The position numbers and the translations under genes are program-made. The notes under the pieces are model-generated. The model worked only from the letters and a program-made list of their open reading frames with translations. It was not told the DNA's origin and did no database searches. This document shows, piece by piece, positions 8,586-18,039 of a stretch of DNA of 64,000 nt (position 1 is the first letter of the stretch; the number at the start of each line of letters is the position of its first letter). Origin of the DNA: Bradyrhizobium sp. 186 (GTDB taxonomy: Bacteria > Pseudomonadota > Alphaproteobacteria > Rhizobiales > Xanthobacteraceae); NCBI RefSeq assembly GCF_023101685.1, contig NZ_CP082164.1:3410001-3474000 (forward strand), in the 5' to 3' direction.

Positions 8586-9437
8586 ATGCATCTTCACCCT
8601 CTGACCTTCCGACTTAAGCGCGCCGTGGATGCTGCGGCCATTCCGTTCTATCGGCTGCGAGGTTCGCAGCCTTGGACCCTTGGTTATCACACCACAAAAC
8701 AACGCGCGATCGAAGCCGCGATCGACACCGATGCGGTGGCTGTGGGCAAAGAGCTTCCTCCAATGTTCGGCGCAGCTCTGGACGAGCGGGTCGTTGAATA
8801 TGCGTGGGTCTTCGGTCATCTTCGGCGAGCCGGGCCGACCGGCCGGCTCCTTGATGCAGGCTCCATTTTCAACCACGACTATCTCTTGCGTCGACCGCCA
8901 CTGCAGGGAAGCGATCTCACCATTATGACGCTCGCGCCCGAGAAGCAGTGCTTCTGGCATAGTGGGATTTCCTACGTCTTTGGCGATCTGCGTGACACCT
9001 ACTTCAAGGACGGGGCTTTCGACACGATTGTCTGCATTTCGACCATTGAGCATGTCGGGCTCGACAACACTCTACTTTACACGTCGGACCGTGAGCGTGC
9101 GGAGTGCGATGAAAGGGGTTTCGTCGCCGCCGCAAAGGAATTCCGCCGCATCATCAAACCGGGAGGCGTGTGCTACATTTCTTTTCCTTATGGAGCCCGG
9201 CTCAACTTAGGATGGTACCAAGTCTTTGACGACGCCATGGTAGAGCAGATTGTCGAGGCTTATGGACCTAGCGAGCACAGCGTCGAATACTTCTCCTATA
9301 CCAAGCAAGGATGGCGGCGTGCTTCGGCCGTTGAAGTCGAACGGTCGATTCCTTTCGACGTGCATAGTGGAACCGGAAAAGGTGATGACCGCGCGGCGTC
9401 GTCGAGGGCAATCGCTTGCTTGCGCCTTGTGGCGTAG
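8586..9437 (+). CDS. class I SAM-dependent methyltransferase-like protein
   Basis: A 283-residue protein with a Rossmann methyltransferase outline: motif I-like RLLDAGSIFNHDYLL at about residues 91-105, an acidic FDTIVCISTIEHVG segment (motif IV, about 139-152), and a post-motif KPGGVCYISFPYG. The glycine-rich loop is degenerate compared with classical methyltransferases, so the substrate and even SAM use are not certain. It starts 4 bp after the CgeB-like gene and lies in the same run of polysaccharide genes, suggesting it methylates a sugar residue or caps the chain. Confidence 0.7.
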   Translation: MHLHPLTFRLKRAVDAAAIPFYRLRGSQPWTLGYHTTKQRAIEAAIDTDAVAVGKELPPMFGAALDERVVEYAWVFGHLRRAGPTGRLLDAGSIFNHDYLLRRPPLQGSDLTIMTLAPEKQCFWHSGISYVFGDLRDTYFKDGAFDTIVCISTIEHVGLDNTLLYTSDRERAECDERGFVAAAKEFRRIIKPGGVCYISFPYGARLNLGWYQVFDDAMVEQIVEAYGPSEHSVEYFSYTKQGWRRASAVEVERSIPFDVHSGTGKGDDRAASSRAIACLRLVA

Positions 9438-9465
9438 AGGCGAACGTTGATATTGTGAATAGTGC

Positions 9466-10317
9466 ATGAACCAGAAGTTTTCGTCTTGGGAGGAGGCCGT
9501 GCTCTGGTTGCGGGACCAGCCGGATCGTTGTCAGCTGGTTCTTGACGCTTACTACGACGATCCCCTGCTCGATGCGGCTGAACGGTATCGTTCGAGCGAG
9601 GAGTGGCGTCACATATCCTCCTATTTGAACGGTCGAACCGGGACCGCGCTCGACGTCGGGGCGGGACGAGGCATTGCCAGCTACGCTCTGGCACGTGAGG
9701 GATTCCAGGTCGTTGCGCTGGAGCCCGACCCTGGCCGCGTCGTAGGAGCAGGAGCCATACGCGAGCTGGCTGACAGAAACGCGCTTGCGATCGAGGTCGT
9801 TGAGGAATTCTCGGAGCGCCTGCCGTTCGACGATAGCTCCTTCGATGTGGTTTTTGCCCGGGCAGTACTTCATCACACCCGAGATCTGAATGCAGCCTGC
9901 AAGGAGATGCATCGTGTCCTCAAGCCGGGAGGGATTTTCGTCGCCGTGCGTGAGCACGTGATCAGCCGGGAATCCGATCTCGAAGCCTTCCTGAATCAAC
10001 ATCCGCTTCATCATCTCTACGGAGGCGAACACGCTTTCCTGTTGAGTAGCTATCTGGACGCAGTTAAGGGAGCTGGCTTTTGCGATGTGACTGTTCTCAC
10101 GCCGCTCCGGAGCCCGATCAACCTATTCCCGCATACGTCGGGCACGTTGCGAGAACTGATCGCGGAGCGGTTGTGCCGAGTGCTTCCGCTTCGTTCGGTG
10201 TGGCAAACGATCCTGAGGTGGGATCCGCTTTTTCGTGTTATGTTGTCAGCTGCCGAACGTTTTGATCATCGGCCGGGGCGCCTCTATTCATTCATCGCGC
10301 ACAAGGCGGCCGCATGA
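9466..10317 (+). CDS. class I SAM-dependent methyltransferase
   Basis: A 283-residue methyltransferase of the Methyltransf_11 type. Motif I is ALDVGAGRGIASYAL (about residues 58-72), followed by the acidic ALEPDPG that binds the SAM ribose, FDVVFARAVLHHTRD (motif IV) and LKPGGIFVAVREH. The last bases overlap the next gene's ATG (10314), so the two are probably co-translated. Likely substrate: a sugar or lipid-linked oligosaccharide of the locus, inferred from position only. Confidence 0.8.
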   Translation: MNQKFSSWEEAVLWLRDQPDRCQLVLDAYYDDPLLDAAERYRSSEEWRHISSYLNGRTGTALDVGAGRGIASYALAREGFQVVALEPDPGRVVGAGAIRELADRNALAIEVVEEFSERLPFDDSSFDVVFARAVLHHTRDLNAACKEMHRVLKPGGIFVAVREHVISRESDLEAFLNQHPLHHLYGGEHAFLLSSYLDAVKGAGFCDVTVLTPLRSPINLFPHTSGTLRELIAERLCRVLPLRSVWQTILRWDPLFRVMLSAAERFDHRPGRLYSFIAHKAAA

Positions 10318-11234
10318 CTACCTGGGTAACTGGCGCGAACGGCTTCATCGGACGATATCTGACCCGGACACTGGCCGATTCCGGCCAAGCTGTATCTGGC
10401 GTTGGCCATGGCGCGATTGGGGAGCCCGATAAGCAACTCCTGGGTATGCGCCATTGGCTTAACGGCGAGATCGAAGCGGCCAATCTCAACGCACTGGCTG
10501 CCCAGACCGGTATGCCCACGGTCGCATTTCATTTGGCCGGCGGATCCTCCGTGGGAGCATCCATTACGCAACCGTATGAGGACTTTTCACGCACAGTGGT
10601 GACGACCGCGCGCCTGCTGGATTGGCTGCGGACCGCTGCACCGGAATGCCGGCTCGTTGTCGTTTCCAGTGCGGCGGTCTACGGCGCCGCACACAAGGGC
10701 CCCATTGCTGAAAGCGCTGCGACGGAGCCGGTATCTCCGTATGGAGAGCACAAGCTGATGATCGAGCACCTTTGCCGCAGTTACGCGACGACGTTTGGAT
10801 TACGCAGCACGATCGTGCGGCTGTTCTCTGTTTACGGAGCGAACTTGCGCAAGCAACTTCTCTGGGATCTTTGCGTGCGTTTGCGTGATGGTGCCTGCGC
10901 GTTGACTCTCGGCGGCACCGGCGGAGAGAAACGCGACTGGACCGAAGTGCGTGACGTGGCGCGGCTATTGGCGCGCGTTGGCAGCAATTCTCCCGTGCAA
11001 CCGGTCGACATCATAAATGGTGGCTCGGGCATTGCGACCACTGTTGCGGATGTTGCGCAATCTCTTGCGAACAGTTGGGGGGGCGGAATTCAAGTTGAGT
11101 TTTCGGGGGCGGTCCGGGCGGGCGATCCGTTCAGTCTGGTCGCTGACCCTGCTCGCTTGAACGCTCTGCCCTTTGACTGGAGCATTTCTTACCAAGCAGG
11201 CGTTGCCGAGTACGTGGCTTGGTTCAAGGAGTAA
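10314..11234 (+). CDS. NAD-dependent epimerase/dehydratase (extended SDR)
   Basis: A 306-residue extended short-chain dehydrogenase. The NAD-binding GxxGxxG is VTGANGFIGRYL at residues 5-16 and the catalytic YxxxK is SPYGEHK at about residues 141-147, with the serine in VVVSSAAVYG upstream. Such enzymes epimerise or dehydrate nucleotide sugars. It overlaps the preceding methyltransferase by four bases and is followed by a glycosyltransferase that begins 5 bp after its stop. The sugar acted on is not evident. Confidence 0.85.
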   Translation: MTTWVTGANGFIGRYLTRTLADSGQAVSGVGHGAIGEPDKQLLGMRHWLNGEIEAANLNALAAQTGMPTVAFHLAGGSSVGASITQPYEDFSRTVVTTARLLDWLRTAAPECRLVVVSSAAVYGAAHKGPIAESAATEPVSPYGEHKLMIEHLCRSYATTFGLRSTIVRLFSVYGANLRKQLLWDLCVRLRDGACALTLGGTGGEKRDWTEVRDVARLLARVGSNSPVQPVDIINGGSGIATTVADVAQSLANSWGGGIQVEFSGAVRAGDPFSLVADPARLNALPFDWSISYQAGVAEYVAWFKE

Positions 11235-11239
11235 TTCCG

Positions 11240-12424
11240 TTGAGCCGATCGTCTCTCAGGGTTGCATTCACGTTCATTCCGCGCCGCCTCCATGCAGGAG
11301 GATTCAACTATCTCCGAAACCTGTTTACGGCGCTCGATAGATATTGTCCCGGCGAACTGGAGCCCGTGATGTTTGCGGGTTTGTCGGACGACGACAATGA
11401 ACTGGCGACCTTTGCGGCAATCCCGCGCGTCGGGGTCGTGAAGGACAGAGCCTTTGAACGTGATCATTCCGGGGTGCCGAACGCGCTCCTCGCCGGGATC
11501 GATTTCGCCGCTGCCGCCGCGTTTCGTTCGGCGAACATTGACGTTGTGTTTGAGCACGCGCGCTTTTTCGGCTGGCGGCTTCCGTTGCCTGTCGTTGCGT
11601 GGTTTCCGGACCTGCAGCACAGGAGTCTTCCCCATCTCTTTTCGAGGGCAGCGTGGTGGCGTCGCGAGATTGGTTTCCGCGCGCAGCTTGCGTCGGGACG
11701 TTCGATCATCCTGAGCAGCGAAAGCGCCCTTAATGACTGCAGGCGCTACTATGAGCGCGCTAGAAATCAAATGTCAGTCGTCAAATTCGCCAGTCGCCCG
11801 ACCGATGACCTTCTTGCAGCGAATCCTCGCGAGATTATCCGTCTCTACGAGCTGCCTGAAGTATACTTCTATCTGCCCAATCAATTCTGGCGCCACAAGA
11901 ATCATCGATTGGTTGTCGAAGCATTGACAATTTTGGCGGGCCGGGGGGTAAAGGCTGTCGTAGCGGTATCGGGTGGTCCCGACGAGCCGCCTGCGTACTT
12001 CAACAGTATCATGCGGGACATTGAGGAGCGCGGGCTCAAGGAAAACTTTCGCTACCTCGGTCTGATACCCCTCGCGCATGTTTATGCGCTACTCCGGTCG
12101 TGCCGGGCGCTCATAAACCCCTCGCGGTTCGAAGGCTGGAGCACGACGGTGGAAGAGGCGAAATCGTTAGAAGTGCCCATGATCGTATCGGACCTGGATG
12201 TGCATCGCGAACAGACCGGCGGCTCGGCCGCCTACTTCAATGTCGACGATGCGGCAGCTCTTGCCGGGTACCTGGCTGAAGCAGTGGCCAAAGACGAGCC
12301 GTTCCATGTGAGGCAGTTGGGATTCTCTGTCGAAAACCGGGTCGCCAAATTCGCCGAAGAGTTTGTCGATGCCATCAAGCGCGCTGCCGCAGCGAGCGCT
12401 GTGCCTTCACGGGGCGTCAAGTAA
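11240..12424 (+). CDS. GT4-type glycosyltransferase
   Basis: A 394-residue retaining glycosyltransferase of the GT-B fold. The C-terminal nucleotide-sugar site is readable as NPSRFEGWSTTVEEAKSLEVP, with the E-x7-E pattern typical of family GT4, and the hinge segment VYFYLPNQFWRHKNHRLVVEAL precedes it. TTG at 11240 is chosen as start because AAGGAG lies 8 bp upstream at 11226-11231; a farther TTG at 11219 would overlap the epimerase. It probably adds one residue of the repeat unit on the cytoplasmic face of the membrane. Confidence 0.82.
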   Translation: MSRSSLRVAFTFIPRRLHAGGFNYLRNLFTALDRYCPGELEPVMFAGLSDDDNELATFAAIPRVGVVKDRAFERDHSGVPNALLAGIDFAAAAAFRSANIDVVFEHARFFGWRLPLPVVAWFPDLQHRSLPHLFSRAAWWRREIGFRAQLASGRSIILSSESALNDCRRYYERARNQMSVVKFASRPTDDLLAANPREIIRLYELPEVYFYLPNQFWRHKNHRLVVEALTILAGRGVKAVVAVSGGPDEPPAYFNSIMRDIEERGLKENFRYLGLIPLAHVYALLRSCRALINPSRFEGWSTTVEEAKSLEVPMIVSDLDVHREQTGGSAAYFNVDDAAALAGYLAEAVAKDEPFHVRQLGFSVENRVAKFAEEFVDAIKRAAAASAVPSRGVK

Positions 12425-12555
12425 GAACGCCGTCGCGCCTGTCGGCGCTGACAGTTTTCGGCACAATGGCGCGAGATCGACGACCTCAAGTCCGTTTGAC
12501 AGAGCGGCTGACGTCCATGGGCTCTTCGATCCGGAGGACATTCGTTACCTTTTGA

Positions 12556-12583
12556 GATAAAAGGAAGTCAGATCTAGCTTCCT
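12556..12583 (-). terminator. rho-independent terminator candidate
   Basis: On the minus strand AGGAAG and CTTCCT form a 6-bp stem with a 10-base loop and are followed by TTTTAT, directly after the stop of the small membrane protein gene at 12585. The stem is short, so strength is uncertain. Confidence 0.45.
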
Positions 12584-12584
12584 G

Positions 12585-12884
12585 TCAACTCGTCAGGTGG
12601 CGAAACATCGTTTGCCTTCCCGGGTATTCGGGCCGCGCTAGAGTTCTCGTGACAGTCTGTTGAATTATGAAGAGGCATGCTTGGCATATTAGCAGAAGCA
12701 AGTTCATCACGGTACCATGTACATGCGCCGACGTGGCAATGATTGTAGTCGCTATTCCCACCGCTGCCGTAGCCCAACCCACATCAAGTCCGGCATAGGC
12801 GCCTATCGCAGCTCCAACTCGAACTCCGATATAGCCGCACACGACAGAACCTCCGATGATTGTACCAAGAAATCGCAAGCTCAT
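12585..12884 (-). CDS. small hydrophobic protein of unknown function
   Basis: A 99-residue protein I do not recognise. Three or so hydrophobic, glycine/alanine-rich stretches (FLGTIIGGSVVCGYIGVRVGAAIGAYAGL, WATAAVGIATTIIA, VMNLLLLICQACLFII) suggest a small inner-membrane protein; the polar tail ends about residue 99. The start at 12884 is well supported: a perfect AGGAGG lies 6 bases upstream. It stands between two polysaccharide gene runs of opposite direction, 57 bp upstream of the minus-strand glycosyltransferase start side, and has its own candidate terminator. A structural role in the locus is possible but unproven. Confidence 0.55.
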   Translation of the reverse strand: MSLRFLGTIIGGSVVCGYIGVRVGAAIGAYAGLDVGWATAAVGIATTIIATSAHVHGTVMNLLLLICQACLFIIQQTVTRTLARPEYPGRQTMFRHLTS

Positions 12885-12941
12885 ACCTGTCCTCCTCAAG
12901 AGAGCTTCCTTCAGGGCTGTCACCCTATATTACCTTGTTGG

Positions 12942-14153
12942 TCACTTAACGTCATCCAGCAGCCGTCGTAAGATCTCCCGATACCGAAGCAATGAGGCTT
13001 GCGCGCTATATTTCATTGCAGAAGCGGCGGCCAAGCGGCCCCGGTCAATAGTTGCGCTGCGATCGGCCGCTGCTTGCAGTATCGTTTGAGCAAGAGCAAC
13101 TGGATCCTCCGGGGGCACGACCCAGCCGATATCTTCCTCCATCACCGCGAGGCCGGCCTCGGAATTCGCTTCCGTACCGACGATGACGGCCCGCCCGACG
13201 GCGAGAAAATTGTAGAGGCGGCTCGGAATCGAAACGCCGGCGACGTTGTGCCGGTAGGGAATGACCCAGGCATCGGCTCCTGACAGGAATTCGGCGAGTT
13301 GGTCCTCCGGCACCGGCTCCCGCAGGGTGACGTTCTCGAGCTGCTCGGAGGCCTGAAGAGCCTTCAACTCCGCCCATCCGATTCCCCATCCGGAGAGAAC
13401 GAAACGGATGTTCTTCTCGTTTCGCAACAGCCGTGCGGCTTCGAACACGGCGCGAGGCGCGTGTGTGAAGCCGAGATTGCCGCACAGCCCGACAACGAAT
13501 TGCGAGGAATGGGCTTCTCTGAAGCGATTCGCCTGATCCGGCTCGCGGAAGCCGATCGGCAGCAATGTCCAGTTCGGCACGAAATGGATATTGTTCGCGC
13601 TCACGCCCCGGTAGCGCAGCAGAAGGGGAGGCACATCGCGGCCGATGACGAAAATCGCGCTCAAGGATCTGAAGAGCCACGCATTGGCGAAACGCAAGGC
13701 GCGTGCGACAGGCGATGTTCGCCGCGCAACGCCGGCTGCAACCAGCGCCTCCGGGTAGAGGTCGTAGATCAACAGCGCGGTTTTGGCACGTCGCAGCCTC
13801 GCCGCAAGCGTGATCGTATAGGGCAGCGTGAAGGGGCTCGTCACCGACATGACGACATCGCCCGCGCGCGCGCGCCGGTAGACCGCCCAGAACATCCGGA
13901 TCGCCAGTGCCGAACTGGCGACGAGGCGCCTGCCAAGCGCGTGCTTGGGCGGCTTCCAGTTCGCGATCTCGACGACATCGAGCGCGGTTTCTCCAGCCGT
14001 TCGCTGTCCGGCCGAGCCCGCCGTTCCGGACAGAACGACCACCTTCATATCCGAGGCGATCGCCTGCGCAATCGCACCAAGATAGGTTGCCGTCGTGCTT
14101 TCGTCCGGCGGATAGAACTCGGTCGCAAGGATGAACGTAGGAGCCTCCTGCAC
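12942..14153 (-). CDS. WbuB-like GT4 glycosyltransferase
   Basis: A 403-residue glycosyltransferase of the WcaI/WbuB type. The N-terminal FILATEFYPPDESTTATYLGAIAQAIA is the family's acceptor-side signature, VGLCGNLGFTHAPRAVFEAARLL starts the donor domain, and IPSRLYNFLAVGRAVIVG carries the donor-site residues. GTG at 14153 is taken as start because it puts the beta-strand FILATEFYP at residue 6; the frame extends further only inside the neighbouring phosphatase gene. The stop of that phosphatase is 5 bp upstream, so the two minus-strand genes form one unit. Confidence 0.82.
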   Translation of the reverse strand: MQEAPTFILATEFYPPDESTTATYLGAIAQAIASDMKVVVLSGTAGSAGQRTAGETALDVVEIANWKPPKHALGRRLVASSALAIRMFWAVYRRARAGDVVMSVTSPFTLPYTITLAARLRRAKTALLIYDLYPEALVAAGVARRTSPVARALRFANAWLFRSLSAIFVIGRDVPPLLLRYRGVSANNIHFVPNWTLLPIGFREPDQANRFREAHSSQFVVGLCGNLGFTHAPRAVFEAARLLRNEKNIRFVLSGWGIGWAELKALQASEQLENVTLREPVPEDQLAEFLSGADAWVIPYRHNVAGVSIPSRLYNFLAVGRAVIVGTEANSEAGLAVMEEDIGWVVPPEDPVALAQTILQAAADRSATIDRGRLAAASAMKYSAQASLLRYREILRRLLDDVK

Positions 14154-14157
14154 GGCG

Positions 14158-14703
14158 CTACCCGTTCCGCACGAGCAGCGGCGTGATGAAGTCCCGCAGA
14201 TTTCCACCCTGAAAAAGATAGCCGGACAATCCCGCGGCGCGCGCTGCGTCGATATCGGACGCCTTGTCGCCGACGACGAAGCTTTTGGCGACGTCGACGG
14301 GAAATCTGTTCAGAAGATCGATGATCATGCCGGGTTGTGGTTTCCGGCGGTCGCTTGTACGCCGATAGCGTTCGACCACTCCGTCCGGATGAAACGGGCA
14401 GTATTCGAAAGCATCAATCCGTGCGCCGTGGCCGGCCAACTGGCCGACCATCCAATCGTGCAGAATATGCAGGTCGGTCTCATCAAAGAAGCCCCTGGCC
14501 ACGCCCGATTGGTTGGTTATGACAAAGGCGAAATATCCGGCATCGTTGACCGCCTTCACGGCTTCGATCGCGCCGTCGATCCAGACGAATTTGTCGATCT
14601 CGTACGCATACTCGTCGTCAACATTCAGAACGCCGTCACGGTCGAAAAAAACTGCCGGGCGCAGCATTTGGCCAGTGGCCGTATTTTCTTGATCTCTGGT
14701 CAT
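14158..14703 (-). CDS. HAD-IIIA phosphatase (D-glycero-D-manno-heptose bisphosphatase, GmhB-like)
   Basis: A 181-residue HAD-superfamily phosphatase. The nucleophile motif is FFDRDGVLN (about residues 19-27), motif II is VITNQSG, motif III lysine lies in RRKPQPGM and motif IV is VVGDKASDI. GmhB removes the 7-phosphate of heptose-1,7-bisphosphate on the way to nucleotide-activated heptose for surface glycans; the characteristic cysteine/histidine zinc loop is only partly present (EYCPFHPDG), so a related sugar phosphate is possible. A frameshifted second copy of the same gene lies at 20472-21030 on the other strand. Confidence 0.78.
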   Translation of the reverse strand: MTRDQENTATGQMLRPAVFFDRDGVLNVDDEYAYEIDKFVWIDGAIEAVKAVNDAGYFAFVITNQSGVARGFFDETDLHILHDWMVGQLAGHGARIDAFEYCPFHPDGVVERYRRTSDRRKPQPGMIIDLLNRFPVDVAKSFVVGDKASDIDAARAAGLSGYLFQGGNLRDFITPLLVRNG

Positions 14704-14975
14704 TCCGGCCGTCGTCGTGGTCTTTTGAAGGTCGCGAGTTCCGAGTTCACCACTAACATGTTCCAGAACGGCCAGCTATCTCGATTGGATCGTAGCGCGG
14801 TCGTTGCCGGGGCCGACCCCGTGGGACGCGTATTGCGGCCCCCGGGCGTCCGTCCTGCGCCAGGGGGTTGACCAGAAACTCTTGATATGTCCAAGAAGGA
14901 TCGCAAGGCCACGTTTACGTGGCACTTTATCGGCGTCGCGGCCGATTTTCACATATTGTGGGAACAAGGCAGAGA

Positions 14976-16046
14976 ATGAGTAAACCGGTCGCTCTGATCA
15001 CCGGCATCACCGGCCAGGACGGCGCCTATCTCGCCGAATACCTGTTGTCGCTGGGCTATGTCGTGCATGGCCTCAAGCGGCGCTCGTCCTCGTTCAACAC
15101 GGCCCGTGTCGATCATCTCTACCAGGACCCGCATGTCGGCGACGTGCCGTTCCTGATGCATTACGGCGACATGACGGACTCAACCAATCTGATCCGCCTG
15201 GTCCAGCAGATCCGGCCGACCGAGATCTACAATCTCGCCGCCCAGAGCCACGTCGCCGTCAGCTTCGAAAGCCCGGAATACACCGCCAATGCCGACGCCA
15301 TCGGCGTGCTGCGGCTGCTCGAGGCGATCCGCATCCTCGGCATGGAGAAGGAGACGCGGTTCTACCAGGCCTCGACCTCCGAGCTTTACGGTCTCGTCCA
15401 GCAGATCCCGCAGAAGGAGACCACGCCGTTCTATCCGCGCTCGCCTTATGGCGTGGCAAAACTCTACGGCTACTGGATCACGGTGAACTACCGCGAAGCC
15501 TACGGCATGTTCGCGAGCAACGGCATCCTGTTCAACCATGAGAGCCCGATCCGCGGCGAGACTTTTGTGACCCGCAAGATTACGCGCGGGGTCGCCCGTA
15601 TCGAGGTCGGTCTGGAGAAGACGCTCTATCTCGGCAACCTCGAGGCCAAGCGCGACTGGGGTCATGCCAAGGACTATGTCGAAGGCATGCACAAGATCCT
15701 GCAGGCCGACAAGCCCGACGACTTCGTGCTCGCCACCGGCGAGATGCGCTCGGTGCGAGAGATGGTCGAGCTGTCGTTCGCGCAGGTCGGTCGCCGCATC
15801 GAGTGGCGCGGCGAGGGCGTCGACGAGACCGGCGTCGATGCCAAGAGCGGCAAGACCGTGGTGCGGATCGATCCGAGCTACTTCCGCCCGACCGAGGTCG
15901 ATTTGCTCGTCGGTGATGCCAGCAAGGCGCGGCAGGTGCTCGGCTGGACGCCGAAGCGGACCTTTGCCCAGCTCGTCGAGGAAATGGTGGCGAGCGATCT
16001 GGCGGAGGCAAAACGGGACGCGGCCGGTGGCAAACGCACCGTTTGA
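14976..16046 (+). CDS. gmd: GDP-mannose 4,6-dehydratase
   Basis: A 356-residue extended SDR that converts GDP-D-mannose to GDP-4-keto-6-deoxymannose. NAD(P) binding is by [16 protein letters not shown] at residues 8-23, the [15 protein letters not shown] loop is diagnostic for Gmd, the catalytic site reads ASTSELYG and SPYGVAK, and [14 protein letters not shown] lines the GDP-sugar pocket. ATG at 14976 with AAGGCAGAG upstream fits the usual Gmd N-terminus; earlier in-frame codons are not conserved. The gene overlaps fcl by 20 bases, giving the two-step GDP-L-fucose pathway. Confidence 0.96.
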   Translation: MSKPVALITGITGQDGAYLAEYLLSLGYVVHGLKRRSSSFNTARVDHLYQDPHVGDVPFLMHYGDMTDSTNLIRLVQQIRPTEIYNLAAQSHVAVSFESPEYTANADAIGVLRLLEAIRILGMEKETRFYQASTSELYGLVQQIPQKETTPFYPRSPYGVAKLYGYWITVNYREAYGMFASNGILFNHESPIRGETFVTRKITRGVARIEVGLEKTLYLGNLEAKRDWGHAKDYVEGMHKILQADKPDDFVLATGEMRSVREMVELSFAQVGRRIEWRGEGVDETGVDAKSGKTVVRIDPSYFRPTEVDLLVGDASKARQVLGWTPKRTFAQLVEEMVASDLAEAKRDAAGGKRTV

Positions 16047-17001
16047 GCTGACAGGCAAGACCGTCTACGTCGCCGGACATCGCGGCATGGTCGGCAGCGC
16101 GCTGGTGCGCCGCCTCGCGCGGGAGGACGTCAAGCTCGTCACGGTGGACCGGCGCGAGGTCGATCTCTGCAACCAGGCCGCCGTCTTCGACTGGTTCGCG
16201 AAGATGCGGCCGCAAGTCGTCTTCCTCGCTGCCGCCAAGGTCGGTGGCATCGTCGCCAACAACACGCTGCGCGCAGAGTTCATCTACCAGAATATCGCGA
16301 TCGCGGCGAATGTGATCCACACCGCGCATCAGAGCGGCGCCGAAAAGCTGATGTTTCTGGGCTCGTCCTGCATCTATCCGAAGCTGGCGGCGCAGCCCTT
16401 GCGCGAGGACTCCGTGCTGACCGGCCCGCTGGAGCCGACCAACGAGCCCTATGCGATTGCCAAGATCGCCGGCATCAAGATGGCGGAGGCCTATCGCAGC
16501 CAGTACGGGTGCGACTTCATCAGCGTCATGCCCACCAATCTCTACGGCCCCGGCGACAATTATCATCCCGAATTGAGCCATGTGGTCGCCGCCCTGATCC
16601 GTCGCTTCCATGAGGCCAAGGTCGCAGGTGCGAGCAGCGTCGCGGTCTGGGGTACCGGCACTCCGCGGCGCGAGTTCCTCTATGTCGATGATATGGCGGA
16701 TGCCTGCGTGCACCTGATGAAGACCTATTCGAGCACGGAGCTGATCAATATCGGCACCGGCGAGGACATCACCATCGCCGAGTTCGCGCGGGTCGTGGCA
16801 GAGGTCGTCGGTTACGGCGGCGAGATCACCTTCGACACGTCGCGTCCCGATGGAACACCGCGCAAGCTGCTCGACGTCAGCCGTCTCGCCAAGCTCGGCT
16901 GGCGCGCGCAGACTTCGCTCGAGGACGGAATCCGGCGAGCCTACGAAGCCTATTTGTCCAATGAATCCTTGTCGGCTGTTGCTGCTCAAGAGTCCCATTG
17001 A
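16027..17001 (+). CDS. fcl: GDP-L-fucose synthase
   Basis: A 324-residue NADPH-dependent epimerase/reductase that turns GDP-4-keto-6-deoxymannose into GDP-L-fucose. The cofactor loop is [16 protein letters not shown] near residue 14, FLGSSCIYP carries the catalytic serine and YAIAKIAG the YxxxK pair; [15 protein letters not shown] is a signature of Fcl. The start is GTG at 16027, inside the 3' end of gmd, which gives the normal N-terminal length ([20 protein letters not shown]). Last gene of the conserved polysaccharide block before the mobile region. Confidence 0.95.
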   Translation: MANAPFELTGKTVYVAGHRGMVGSALVRRLAREDVKLVTVDRREVDLCNQAAVFDWFAKMRPQVVFLAAAKVGGIVANNTLRAEFIYQNIAIAANVIHTAHQSGAEKLMFLGSSCIYPKLAAQPLREDSVLTGPLEPTNEPYAIAKIAGIKMAEAYRSQYGCDFISVMPTNLYGPGDNYHPELSHVVAALIRRFHEAKVAGASSVAVWGTGTPRREFLYVDDMADACVHLMKTYSSTELINIGTGEDITIAEFARVVAEVVGYGGEITFDTSRPDGTPRKLLDVSRLAKLGWRAQTSLEDGIRRAYEAYLSNESLSAVAAQESH

Positions 17002-17388
17002 AAGGTGGCGCAGATCGGATCAGGTGCTTGTACCTGTGGTCCGCGCGAGCGATACAGGAGCTTTCCAATTCCGAGTTGATCGACTCAGGGGGGCTTATCA
17101 AATTGACGAGAGGGCATTGAGCAGAGACTCGCTATTCGTTCGCCAGCAGCGCAAGCTCAAGCGAGTTTTATCCTCCCACGCTAAGGCAATCCGAGCCAGC
17201 AGACAGGCGGCATCATGGAGTCGCCCGACCTCAGACGAGCTGCTCGTCCATTGAGATTTGAATTGCTTCCGCGATGCTGCCGGCGTCTGCACAAGCATGG
17301 GCAGCCCTGGCAAGTTTTTCCGCCTCTTTAAGCTTTGTGTGAATCTCGCAGAGGCAGCCTTGAATAGCAGGTTCGATGGTCTCCATCT
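17002..17388. other. intergenic stretch at left edge of mobile region
   Basis: About 390 bases between the fcl stop and the stop of the convergent minus-strand gene at 17389. The reading frames here have no start signals or recognisable products. I see no tRNA, no clear att repeat and no strong terminator. Confidence 0.5.
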
Positions 17389-18039
17389 TCATGATCGGGA
17401 GGCCTCGCCGGCTTGGCTCCGCAGCAGCGAAATTTGCCCCGCTCTCGATCGGATCCTCGGTTGGCCCGGAATAAAGTTGGGCAGGTCCTGCATTCGGCGG
17501 CGGTTGTTGATCTCCTTGAGCAAGAACAGTCGTCTAAGCTGCGCCGCGTTCATCAATGTCTCGAATAGCGCGAAGATCTCACGCGCCTGCACGTAAACCT
17601 CCAGGCTAACGGCGTGCTGATCGAAGCCGTATGATGCGAGACGCGCTTCGATTTCGTCCGCCGCAATAGGATCGAGGCGCCAATCGAGCGCGTTCTGAAT
17701 GGTGTAGCGTTCACCGTCTTCTTTGAAGCTTGGCGCGATGCCGGCGACATCGATCCGACGAAGCGTCATCTCTATTGCTTTTTGACGATAGGATTCCAGC
17801 AGCTTGTGCCGCAAAATGCGGTAGCGCTGGAGCTCCCAGGACAGCTCCGCAACATCAATGGCAAGCAGCCACTCGATAGCCGATTGCGGCGCTATGTCTT
17901 GGAAGATTGCGGCCTGGAGCGCGCGATAGTGGTCGATGCTTTCTCCGGGCAGGAGTTGAGGAGCAGGACACAATGCCTGGAATTCGACCGGAATAGCGGG
18001 TGCGGCTGGCGGCGGGGCGTTGCTGAAGGGGCCGTTCAT
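17389..18039 (-). CDS. hypothetical phage-region protein
   Basis: A 216-residue protein I cannot assign. It starts with a proline/alanine-rich stretch (about residues 8-18), then appears mainly alpha-helical with many Leu/Arg/Glu residues (YRALQAAIFQDI, ELSWELQRYRILRHKLLES, YVQAREIFALFETLMNAAQLRRLFLL). Its ATG shares one base with the stop codon of the upstream ERF-family gene (TAATG), so it is translated with the phage recombination pair and may assist it. Its arginine-rich C-terminus ends at the mobile-region boundary. Confidence 0.6.
   Translation of the reverse strand: MNGPFSNAPPPAAPAIPVEFQALCPAPQLLPGESIDHYRALQAAIFQDIAPQSAIEWLLAIDVAELSWELQRYRILRHKLLESYRQKAIEMTLRRIDVAGIAPSFKEDGERYTIQNALDWRLDPIAADEIEARLASYGFDQHAVSLEVYVQAREIFALFETLMNAAQLRRLFLLKEINNRRRMQDLPNFIPGQPRIRSRAGQISLLRSQAGEASRS

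Noticed and set aside
13299..14186. Plus-strand frame opposite the WbuB-like glycosyltransferase
   Set aside because: Arginine-rich shadow without motifs; the minus-strand frame has full family signatures.
16850..17254. Plus-strand frame continuing past the fcl stop
   Set aside because: It begins inside fcl in another phase and has no ribosome site or domain.
17002..17388. tRNA or att site at the left edge of the mobile region
   Set aside because: No cloverleaf-like arms and no sequence repeated at the right edge could be found by eye.
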